This document shows, piece after piece, positions 22,480 to 33,600 of a stretch of 64,000 bases of DNA. The first letter of the stretch is position 1. Every line of letters starts with the position of its first letter. Made by a program: the position numbers and the translations under genes. The notes below the pieces were generated by a model. The model worked only from the letters and a program-made list of their open reading frames with translations, was not told the origin of the DNA and did no database searches. Source of the stretch: Cloeon dipterum (Eukaryota; Arthropoda; Insecta; Ephemeroptera; Baetidae); NCBI RefSeq assembly GCF_949628265.1, contig NC_088786.1:17546001-17610000 (forward strand). Reading direction: 5' to 3'.

Positions 22480-23090
22480 AGCGCATCTCTGGTGTGAATC
22501 GCACCTATCGGGGGGCGCAATAAAGACAGACGCGTGGTGTCAATCGCGTGCTATCGCGGAGAGAGGGCACGCAGGGGCAGCGGGAGTGCGCTGCGCTGCG
22601 GGTCGCCGCGTTCGATCGGGCGGGTTGCCTGGCACGCAGGCGCCGGTCGGGGGCGCACGCTTCGATTTTATCCGCGAGATTTGCACTCGGGCAAAGACGG
22701 TTGCGGATTCAACATCGGCTCTGTCAGCTGCTGCACCTGCTTCTGGCACTGTCGGTCGCTCGGTCGGCGAGTTGTTGGGTTCGAGTCGGCGGCCGACGCA
22801 AGTAGGAGCGAGCGAAAATGATGCGGTCAGCGGCGCCCGAGTGAGTGAGTAAGAGAAAGAGAGAGAGTGCGTCGCCGGACAGACAACCCGCCCGACACGC
22901 CCGCTCGACAAACGCGCTCCTCGGCCGGGGCCAGGTGAGATTCAATGAGCACCGCACACGCCGCCAACCGACACCATTTTGCCAGCCAATCGATCAAACT
23001 TTCGCCCCGCTTTTCCGATTTCCCACCGTGTCCGATCGATCGCACGCCGAATGCGGCCGGTCGACTGACCTTTCGGCCTTTTCCAGCTCC
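22480..23090. promoter_or_regulatory. Large CpG-rich block, probable promoter / untranslated first exon
   Basis: About 600 bp of strongly GC- and CpG-rich DNA stands out from AT-rich flanks. On the plus strand it contains a donor-like GTGAGTGAGTAAG (around 22850) preceded by a short ATG frame (MMRSAAP). An exon ending there could splice to the acceptor at 30101 as a 5' UTR with a short upstream ORF. That link is inference; no core promoter element was identified with confidence. Confidence 0.35.
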
Positions 23091-23099
23091 TAGCCGTAA

Positions 23100-26000
23100 C
23101 GTGACTTTTTTATATTTTAGGAGATTTTTCTTTTGGGCTCGGCTGTGTAATGTACATATATATAGATGGTCTTTTTGTAAAAAGAGCCAATAATTGTTTT
23201 TATGCCTTCCTGATTAAGTGTAAGGAAATTCCTCTTAATTTTAACATTAAAAAGTATATTTTTAGACTGTTTTCTCATTAAATTCTTTAATGTTTTCTTA
23301 GGCAGTTTTAGCTCATTTAATTAGTCGTAACTGTTAAGATTGAGCTTTTTTATTGAAAAATAGAGTTTTCCTTCCACATATATATTGTCAAGTTTTTTTC
23401 ATTTTCTCATTAAATTTTGAAACTGCAAAGCAATTATAGATTGAGTTTTAAATATAATTTCCTTCTGCACTATAAAAATCTTAACAAAGAACACGTTGTG
23501 CGATTTCGATTTTTCCTCACTTTTGAACGTATTTTTAATTTCGTAAGGCTACAAAAATCATACATGATTTATTATTAATCATTTATTGGACACCACCGGC
23601 GTACGACCTAATTACTATTTTGTTTCTTATATTAACAGGCAGATTATAGTCGAGTAAATGATATATATATTATGCTAGTAATCGAAGAATCATAATATAC
23701 ATTTACAATTTACAGTAACATCAAGATGAAAACATTCATAAGAGCAGAAGAGGAAATAGCCATGAAAGAAATATCTTGTTAACATAGCCTTACAATTTAT
23801 ATAAATCCAAATTAACCTTGATTTAGCTTTTTGAATACTTCTTGCAGTACCACCAAAACGAACAAAGCGGGAATTTTTCATGCTGGCAAACTTCATGAGT
23901 TATTTGAAAATGTACAAAAGTATCAGCTATTTGTTTGCTGGATATATATCCTAATGAAAAAGAATATTGTCTAAATTCATTTTTAAATATTTTTTAAAAA
24001 AAAAATCAATAACAGTTGGCTGTTTTCTAACAGGTCTAAATAGCAGAAAAACCTACTATTACACTTAAAAAATGGATTGACTGAAATTGTAAGAGAAATT
24101 TCCTAACGAGAAGCAAAAATAGCCATTTTAGACTGTTTTGGTAGAGTACTCACGGCCGTTTAAGATAAATTTAGATGATTTAAAAATTTTCAAAGAAAAA
24201 AATTTATCAATCAAGAGTAGGAATTCCGCTCGTTATTATGGTAAAAATTTTATTCCGAGTTGAATTTTCATCATTTTTGCAAGCATAACGGTTTATGCAG
24301 TGCTCCGAATTTGATCAAAGCTGTGAAATCCAATTCCAAAACTGAAATCAATCGTGCGTCGCCTCTTTGTTCCAATACCCTTTGACGCTGCATCTGCGAA
24401 TCCAATTACACAGCATTAACGGTTCATCCCGCGCACTCGTTTTAATCATTAGAATATCACTCGTCTCCACTTGGTGCTGATGAATGAATTTAATTGATCG
24501 CGCAGACGACGACGACAGTCAGTTTAATTGCGACCATCTGTGCCGGCCGGAGAGACGCAAACATTAGCAGGACAAAGAAAATTCCGTTCTCACGTACACT
24601 TGGCGCGGCACCGCTCGATTCTTTTCCCTGCTTTTTGTTTTGCACACTCGAAGGAGCATTGGTAACTTTTGCACAAGTTTCTCAGCTAACTTCGGCGCAG
24701 GCAGATTTTGGTTTGCTCCCGCGGGAGTACGTCGCCGGGGGAAATTGAATTATGCTGCTCCTTGTTTTCAAACTTTTCTGCAATAATAATCATAGTGAAC
24801 GAATTGAATTGACGTGCGGGGTGTTTTACAGTCCGAGCCAAATTGGCCTCGAAGAGTAGTGCTGCAAAAGTTCGCTGTTTATAAAGATTTACACACTCCT
24901 CCCTAGACAGAGTTTGAAAATATGTAAATATGTATATATGGCTTCAATCCAATTTAAAGCAATATCGCTTTCCAAGAGGAAAGAGAAACTATTACCACAA
25001 CTTGAGTAAAAACCTCTTCTCTTTTCCTTCGATGTTTGTTCATTAAAATGTGGGTATAAAGAGAGATCTAAATAAGTTTGTGAAATTCTCTCGTCAACTC
25101 GTCAGTTTTAGATGTTTTCTACTAGCAAAACTGTCCAGAATTTAGAAATGATGTTTATATACGATCTTCTTTTGGGTTTTTGGAACATATATGTAATCAA
25201 AAAGTTAAATATCTGTCAAGAATGAATTAATTCTCTTTAGAAAATTCGTTTCAAACCACATTTTTTATTGTTTCAATTGAACATATGTTCTAAATAAATT
25301 GACAGTTTAAGAATTATTCATCTATATGACCTTCTAGCTAACCAAATCGGCTGGAGTCCAATCAATCGGAGAGCGAATTGATCAAACACAATTTGCGCGA
25401 CCGTCGTACCCTTTGTGCGCACGGGGCATTAGCTGAACCCAATTTCGTGGAAAGCTAGCTGCTGCAGTCTTTCGGGCCGGATTTGCCGGGGATTCTGGTG
25501 GGACAAAGCCAGTGTGCGAGCAGGGGCGCGAATGTGCACAGTAAAAAGGGTGTGCTTGCGTGCGTGTACATATGTGCAGTAGGTGTTTGTTCGCCACTTT
25601 GGCTCCAAAATGAAGTGGATCAAAGCCGGGCGCGCGCGCCAGAGAGAGAGCACGCCGATCGGCCCGAAACCTGAGACAGATCGATGATTCGCCTCTCTGC
25701 CCCAGCCGTCAATTGGGCTCCACCACGCACGATTTTTCTCATTTTCCTCTTCGTCTGGAGAGAAATTAAGCAACCACCCTTCTGGCTTCGACGTTGCGAA
25801 CATCAATCCTTCGGGTTTTTTGTTTTTCCCCTAAAGCAAAAAAGCAGAACTCTTCTCAGAGGGGATGCGTTCCGCAGTGTCACTGGTGATAGATGGAATA
25901 TGGATTTGTCACTCTCCTCATATGCACGCGTTATTGGATTTTTAGCACACAGCATTATTTATGGCAGACAGGAGCAAACAAATCCAATTCCAAAATAAAC

Positions 26001-27050
26001 GAGAAAAAAACTAAGAGTGCTGGCCAAAACTAACCCAACTTCATTTTGGTGTAAAAATTATTATTTAAAATATAAAAAGAGGAAAAATATTTAGAAAAAT
26101 GTTTGCTTTTAACATGACAAGTCCATTTTACACTTTCTTTTAAACTAAAAACACATTTTTGAATACCAAATCTACGAATCAAATGATTTGCAATTTTTTC
26201 ATTTTTCCAAAATTTCCCAAAAGAAATGTGTAGCGGCTTGCACGGGTTTTTATTTTTTTTTAAATATATTTTTATAATATCAGGCTTATTTTTGACTTTA
26301 AAATTTTCAGGGTGCAAAACTTGCTGGTGAATAACGGATTAAATGTGAAAGCGGCTATTCCGGGAACTTTAGGTAGAGGGAATATTTCCTAGAATAAATG
26401 TTAAAATTGCAAATAATAACGTCAACATCAACTTTCCGAATTTAACCAGACTTAAAAAAAGGAAATTTTCCCACCGTGATTTAAAAATTTACAACTCCTC
26501 AAAATTTTGATACTGTTTTTTTTTTCATTTTATAAATTCCCTTGCGATTAAATTCGGAATGTTAGCTTAATTAAAATATATTTATTTTGAAAATATCAAT
26601 TTTATTAATTTTCCATTGATCGGGAGCTTCCACCGCACCATCGGATTGGTATCAAAGCATTAATTTTATTAGAGAGCGATGGGAAAAGTTAGCGCACACC
26701 GTATTTGATTGGAATTATTCCGACACCGGGCCACGCTCGTCCCCTTTTGGCGCTGCATCAATCGATACTGTTGCTCATCTCGTTAAGTAACCACCAAACC
26801 ACAAATAGCCCTGAAACACATACTCCCAAAGCAGCATATCTCTGTCCTTTTGCGCATAACACGCTAATCCCTGGTCTCGGCGTTTTTGCCGAAACCACCC
26901 CTCTCCTATACACGAGATGCAAATTCGGTCGCATGCACACCGACAAAAAAATTCAATTTTCCCTAATTTCATGAAAATAAGCAGAGAGGAGTTGCCTGCG
27001 CTACGCATAAATATTTTAACACTCAAGTTTCACCCCAGAACGTAAAAAAC
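23100..27050. other. Noncoding AT-rich DNA
   Basis: No exon supported. Contains moderately GC-rich patches near 24.5-24.75 and 25.38-25.7 kb and interspersed family B copy 2 (about 26130-26400). Several frames in the GC-rich patches overlap on both strands and are not credible genes. Confidence 0.3.
26130..26400. repeat. Interspersed repeat family B, copy 2
   Basis: Diverged second copy of the sequence at 9340-9640; the best-conserved part is the last 60 bp, with gcggctattccgggaacttt followed by aggtagaggga. Confidence 0.45.
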
Positions 27051-27079
27051 TCCCCCAGTAAACACATTTTTCTTCTGTT

Positions 27080-27480
27080 TGCGAATGCGAACATGCTCGA
27101 CGCACGCATTTCTGCGTGTGCGGCGAATAATTCAAAAGAATCGGTCGGCTGTGTTAGTTGGTGACAGTGGCGAAGAGTGCAGTTTTCTGTTCGCCTACAA
27201 ACCCACCCTCAAGAGAGGGAGGCAGGGAGGGGGTTGCTTGGCCGTGTGCCAAACAGGCCAGCCAGCCAGCAGCACGGCACCCCTGGTTGCCAGGCAACGC
27301 GGCGAACACCGAGGCGCACTCCACCTGCCCGCCGGTGTGTACCAGTGCTTTATGCCGGGCCCAGCGCGTGTGTATCAAATATTAAAACGCCACCGCCACC
27401 ACCGCGCGCGCCCAGCAAAGAAAAACGCAAAACACGCACAGCACGGGGTGCATTGCGTGCGCTCGCTGGTCGTCTAATTG
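27080..27480. promoter_or_regulatory. CpG/GC-rich island
   Basis: GC-rich block with CAGCCAGCCAGC and CACCGCCACCACC tracts in AT-rich surroundings, 2.6 kb upstream of the exon at 30102. Possible regulatory island or untranslated exon; open frames here are low-complexity on both strands. Confidence 0.25.
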
Positions 27481-27499
27481 TAATCGAGTAGGGTTGGAA

Positions 27500-30101
27500 A
27501 TTTAAGAGGATCAAATTTCATATTTTTCATTTTAGGCTGTCTTGAGAGCCTAAAAACAGCTATATCGCTCTTAAAATCTCCTCAAAACGAAAAATTTGCT
27601 CAAAATTATTAATTTTACGGCGTCATAATTTTGCCTTAAAAATACAGTTTTTGCACATGATTTTTGATAAGTTTTAATTTAGTTTTGGCACATGTAATTT
27701 TTTTAGCAGAAGAAAAGTGGATTGCAAAATAATTCTAAGCCAAATAGTCGCTTCTAGCATTCAACGCAAAATTACCTAATTTTTTTAAAGAAAATTTACA
27801 ACCTCTCTGATTTTGCCTGAAAAAGGGTGATTTAAGTCAGGTTAAGTAAATTTATTTTTTTTGTGTTTGTTTTGTTTATATTCTTAATAAAACTGTTTGG
27901 TGTTTAAGTAAATATCATTCTCTAATATAAGTTAAAATTTTATAATGGAAATTCATGGAGAAAACCACCTGAATTTTACATACAAAATTTTCTTAAGACA
28001 AAAATTTTAAACTGAAACATGATTTGCAGGTATGTTTAAAAAATTAGTTTAAAAATCCTAACCTCCAAAGTGATGAGAGCTGTGAGCGTATTCGCGAAAG
28101 TTCTGCTGCTTTCCGACCCAAAAGTTAATCAAAGGAATCGGAATAGCCAAGGGGCCAGATGGATTGACGTACACGCGTTGGACGAGTTCATTTTGTTATC
28201 TGTTCCATTTGATTTGCAATTCTCTGTAAGGGTGCCTCTGTGAACTCTCTCAATTCCGGGGAACTCTTCTGTAGGTTCATGATGTTTGTTTTGTATTTAA
28301 AGCTGTGAGTTAAAGATGGTTTTACGGCAGAAAAGATGGTTTTTCAGTAACTCGCTTGTAGAAAATATTCAATTTATTTTAGTTTCAAAACTATTTTGAC
28401 GATCCGTACGCAAAAACTACATTTTTTAATAAAAGGCCAGGTTTTTATTTTAAAAATTACCGAATCAATTGGATTTTTCTCTCGTCTTCTCCAAAGAATA
28501 AAAATTGCCAAATAGGACAAACATTTTACAATGGAACGACTTCTTACGTGTACAAAAACCATTTTCGAGCTGTTTGTTCCATGGATTTCAGCCTATTTGT
28601 ATATATTATGATATAAAATCCACGATTAGCGAGGCTCAGAAAAATTTGACCATCTGAAATTCACAGCCTTAAAAGAGTGATATTCGAAACCCAAAGCAAT
28701 TGCCGAATTTTAAATTTCTGGCTCCCTCATTGGTATTGGTTTTCATTCCCAACCAAACCCCGCTCAATCACTCCATTAACTTGTGTTTGCATTTCTCTTC
28801 TTTTCCTATCCAACTTTTTTGTTTACTTTTCAAACATTTTGGCTTCTTGGGAACGTAATTTCATTCCATTCACCGATTAGTTTTTTTAAGAACCAGAGGG
28901 TTCATGACGAAACGTGATCTTTTAATCAGTTTGACTGCTGTGCCAGCAAACAGAAAAAAACGTAGCGTCGGAAAGTTTGGCCCAAACTTTTTAATTATGC
29001 TTAAGCTGATAAAGTGCCGTGCTGGCTGCGGCGAAGAAGCTAACGTCTCCCGACTTTTTAATGGACTTAAAGGGACTGCCGCGCGGCGTAAGTTAGCGAG
29101 AAAAACACGCGTGCGCGCCTGGTCCTCGCGGGCTAATTAATTATGCAACAAACGTAATTTTAATTTGGTTTCCGGCTGAGTCGGCCGAGTGAGTTGTTTA
29201 TGGAGAGAGTTTGGGGACTTCAGGCAGCCGAGGAGCGCGCGTGCCACCGCCTGTTGGCCAAACCGACAGTTCGGCGCAAAAACAAATACACACATTACGC
29301 ACCAGTGCTCCCCTATCATAGCTCTCTCGACTGCTGCGAACTTACGCAACTTGTTTTTGCTGACATATTTCGAGGAACTACTTCGTTGTAAGACGACGTT
29401 AGCGTTCAAAATTGCAAATCATTTTGAGAAAAGCGGCTCCCTCGTGATGCGAAAATTGTGATTTTACAATTGCGACTTGAGTTTGGCATTTGTGCATATT
29501 GACAGTAAAAAGGGATTTGCAAAAGAATCAATTTTTTGAAATGATGTCTTGGCAAGAAATTTTCTGTTTAATAAATGATTTTATGGAGAACAATCGGGTT
29601 TTAAACGCTGAACATTTTTTTAAGTGCCACCAGTGAAATAGCCACTTGTTTATTTTGGATTTAAAACGAAAAATAATCGATTCCAACGAGTTCGAACCTT
29701 TGAAAAATGAATAAATTATTGAAAAGTTTTCATATTGAAAATTTAAAATCCATTGAATTCTCTGTGAACAGCGACCACTGAGAGAGGGTTAAATCGTGGG
29801 AATTTTGAAATGGGGGTGTGTCTACCCGGATAATTGAAAAAAGAAGGTATTTTGCACTTGCCACAAAGCGCGGTAAAATCGATTTAATCGTTTTAATGGT
29901 TTTGTAGAACAAAATCAATATTAAAATTGCAACAAAACTTATAATTTTATTCGTGCTTATTTGATGGCCTGAAGGTTAAATGAACGAATTTTTTCGAGTT
30001 TGGGCAGGAAATAATTCAAAATAATTTAGTTTTTTAGATTCTTTTAATATACGTTTTAAACTATACAATTCTGACTGGAGTATTTGACTTGTTTGTTGCA
30101 G
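27500..30101. other. Noncoding DNA upstream of the 30-kb exon
   Basis: AT-rich sequence with a family D fragment (27945-27986), a GC-richer patch at 28960-29300 and a family C copy (29747-29885). It ends in a good acceptor (gtttgttgcag) at 30101. No coding exon supported. Confidence 0.35.
29747..29885 (+). repeat. Interspersed repeat family C, copy 1
   Basis: Shares ordered blocks with 46121-46255 and, inverted, 55321-55460: attctctgtgaacagcgacc, gggaattttgaaatggggg, an aaaaaagaagg block, and acaaagcg followed by gtaaaa. A shorter match lies at 32755-32855. The element type is not recognised. Confidence 0.65.
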
Positions 30102-30694
30102 CCGCACGAGTTAAGCAACGAGTGAGAGCGTAAAAGCCATACGTCTCTTGAAAGCAGGAAGTTGGACGTGGTCAAGAGCGTCCACAGCCACCCTGCGCAC
30201 CGTCCCGCCGGCCGTCGAGCGCACAATTGCCTGTTTTCCTCGCATATGATCCCTGTAAATTCGTCGTCCTGGCCTCATCACTAGAACCGCCCTTTTTGCC
30301 CCCTGCACCTGCAATTCAGAGTTTCACGTCGGGCAGCACCCCAGGAGTATCTGCCGGCGGCACAGCAGCACTCAAGCGCAGCAGCAACCTCTCCATCTTC
30401 GGCAGCGCCCCCACATTCTTCACGACGGCGGCCACCATAGTGTCCTCGGACAAGAGCGGTCTGCTGCATCAGCACCAGTTGGCGCCGTCGCCGGACGCCG
30501 TGCCCAAGAAGCAACGCCTCACCACCTACGGAGCCTCGGACGCCGCCGACGACTCGAGAAACTCGACCACCCCGTCGCCACATCAGCCGCAGCAGCCGTC
30601 GCCAGCAGCCATGGACGCGCCGGGCGGAGTGGCCGCCGGCAACGCCCTCTCCCAGAGCATGGACTCGGTCAACACGGCGCAAGCAGAGGAGGAG
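30102..30694 (+). CDS. First coding exons of an unrecognised Ser/Ala/Gln-rich protein
   Basis: Exon 30102-30254 follows an acceptor (tttgttgcag) and has stops in all frames until ATG at 30246-30248, so it is mostly 5' UTR; it contributes only Met-Ile-Pro. A 65-bp intron (GTAAAT...TTCAG) joins it in phase 0 to exon 30320-30694, which ends at GAG|GTCAGT, also in phase 0. The 128 residues start MIPSFTSGSTPGVSAGG, contain KRSSNLSIFGSAPTFF, a basic PKKQRL patch that could be a nuclear signal, and Gln/Pro/Ser- and Asp-rich stretches ending AQAEEE. No domain is visible, and such sequence is typical of the disordered N-terminus of a nuclear regulatory protein, but I do not recognise it. An internal ATG with excellent context (gccATGGAC, 30610) could start a shorter product. 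Later exons were not found up to 64 kb, so the next intron is probably very long. Confidence 0.6.
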
Positions 30695-30699
30695 GTCAG

Positions 30700-33600
30700 T
30701 CGATTTTCATTCTTTTTTCGGATTCTGCACTCGGTACCACCTGAAATCAGGTTTATACCGGGGTTTTAAAAATGTCGAGTATTTAGTTTAATTGCCAAAA
30801 CCGTCATTTCATGTCACCACAGTTTATGTGGTGTGGACGTTTTAGCTATTTGTTGAGCTTCTGCGTTTTTGCGATAAAATCCTTCAAAAAAGGAAAATTA
30901 AATAAAAAAAATAAAAATAATAATTGAATTTGACGGTTCCCCAAATTATCCAGTCCAGTTTTGTCATTTTAAACAAATATCAAATTAGTACTACCTAAAA
31001 ATAAAATAAAACCTTAAAATTTTTTTTTCGAAATTTTAGTGGTTTCTCCCTCTTTTTTTTTAAAAAAAAGAAATAAACAAAAATTGCTTACGTCTTTGTG
31101 CCTAAATTCAGTGCGTATCATTCAGCGGCCTATTTTTGTCCGTTTGAGTCCTTAAATTGGCTCAAAAGCGTGAACAGCGCACGGTTCTCTTGAGCTAGAA
31201 CGCTGAAAAATGGAGCCGTTTTGCGGAAAACGCGTGTCGAGATTTGATAAAATTGCTCGCCAGCCGAAACGACGAGCCAAGCGGCTCTAACGCGATTTCT
31301 GAAAGTTTGCCTTGCGAATAGTCGGTCGGAGACAAACTCGTTGCTGACTCCACCGCGTGTGCGTGCGTTGATCGCCGCGCGGAGATGTGCATGCAGCAGT
31401 CTGTGTGTGTGCGTGGCTGAAACTCAGTTCCGTGAAACTGGCTCCGTCCGTGATGCGCCAAATGAGCGCTGGAGCGTGTGCGCACACTTCACATTTCGTC
31501 GATTTTTATCATAGATGGAAACGAGCAGCAAATTTTTGACAGCGGAGAAGAATATACGTGGATATAAAAAAGCTCAGCGGCAATTGATTGATTTGCAGGC
31601 GCTCTGCCGTGACATTTCTGCGGTGGAAAAGGTCCCCGCTGCCATTTGGAAGCGGCCCAAATGCCTCTTTTCCGTCGCTGGGTGAAACTTGGCCGCGGAA
31701 ATCACTTTTGTGCCACATCGATTTTAGCATCGATGAAAAAGGTGGAAGGCTCTTGACGTGGGAAGCCATGCGTACGTCAAAATAATTTAGGATTAAGCAA
31801 AAGGAAGATGGTTGACAAAAATATTTTTTTCCAAGGAAATTTCCGAACTTTTTACATTGAGATTTTAGAATAGTAGAATTTCAAGTTGTTTCCGCTTGTG
31901 CATTTTCAGATTCCAATTTTTTGTTGGCTGAGTTGGTGTTCTACGTTACCGGACTTCTCTAGTTTTTTCTCAGGAAAAATCCGTTGGAGTAAAAAAACCG
32001 AACGGCCAAAAGCAAACCCTGCCAAATAATTCCATTTTGTTTTAAACAGCAGAGAGTGGCCATGCGAATGGAATTACTCAATTTTTGTCCAAAACTTTCA
32101 AAGATATCCCTCACCCACCTTTATCTCGCAGCCTCATTACTTCTGTAAATTAAACCCCCGAGGAGAAAAATTGAACCCCCACGGTGAATTATGCTCGTAT
32201 ACTGACGCAGCGGAAAAGGCAAAACTGTGCATTTGCACTAGTGACGGGCGTCATTAGGATTAAATTGGCGAAAAGTGAGAGTGGCGAAAAAGCCGCCGTA
32301 AATTTTTAATGACGCAGATCGTAAATTTTGAATGTGGCAGGGGATGCAAAGCATGTTACTCTCGTCAAAGCGGATTTGCGAGCAACAATGGCGCGGCGGC
32401 CGCCTACCTGTGCAGCCTGCCGCCCGACCGGCCAATTCTCTCCGGAGACACAAGCGCGCGAAATCACGTGCATTAAAAGTTTTACGCTTAGTCAGTTAGC
32501 CGCTCTCTCCCCGGGTTGACGGTCTACCCTGCGTCTCGGGGGAGCACGCCTGATACAAATGACGAGACGGACGAGCAAGCCGCTCAAACTTTCCACGCCG
32601 CACACCGAATCACTCTGAGAAAAGTAAAGGTTGAGTGACAGTCTGCAGGGAGGCGCGGTGCGCCATCACATTCTTAAAGCTGAACTCGAATAATAAAATT
32701 AAAATTGTTTTTTCGTACCAATTTAATTAATTATGAGGATAAAACGATACAAAAGTCGATTTCCACGAGTTTTCCATGGTGTAATTTTGAAATGGGGACA
32801 TAGCTACCCAGAAAATGAAAAAGTTATGGTCAAAATTTGTCTAGTTTTGTCACAAAAATCATCTAAAAACAGAAAATGTAACGAAATTTCGCAGAGCTGT
32901 TTATGCACATTAATTTGCATGGGCTGTTTTCCCTTTATGATGAACGAACTAATTATGACAAAAACGGTGTAAAGGAGCAAAGCCCGCTTAACTCGACTTA
33001 AAAATATAAGGCTCGACTAAGAAAGAGGGATTTGCCCTCAAATTCTGCGCCGCGCGCAGCCTTAAAATGAAAAGCCGTCGTTTCTCAAAAGAGCCCCTCC
33101 ATTAATCACGCGGCAAGCCTGAGAGTGCAGTGACGACACGTGCATGTACATAATCCGACCAGGCTCGTTTTAATAGTCAGCCCGAAGCTTAATTATTCCA
33201 GAGCTCGAATCCCGCCGTGTTTCGCGCGCCTGCACCCCAAGTAATTCCCGGCCGTCCCGTTTCGCTGAATTTGCAACACATGAACCGCCACTCTGTTTGC
33301 TGCGTTTTCACTCAACTGCTACAATAAAAGCAAAAACATCACAATATCCATCACGTATTAGTATTATCAAATAAATATTTTTTCAATTTTAATTTATCTG
33401 TAATAACTAATTAGTATTTGCTGCCACTGCCCATAGATTAAAAAAAACATCTTGGTTAGGTCTTAGGTCACTAGTGCATTTTTTTAAACAGCGGTTGACT
33501 TCCAGCGTCATTTTCAGAAATGTCAGTTACTTTGTCACGCCATTATTTAAAAATTTCATCTTCAACCGAAATATTTTGTATTTTTAAGATCCTTTGAGAA

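Noticed and set aside
22818..22852. Tiny coding exon MMRSAAP before a consensus donor
   Set aside because: Too short to support as coding; its phase (2) does not fit the phase-0 exon at 30320, so at most it is an upstream ORF in a 5' UTR.
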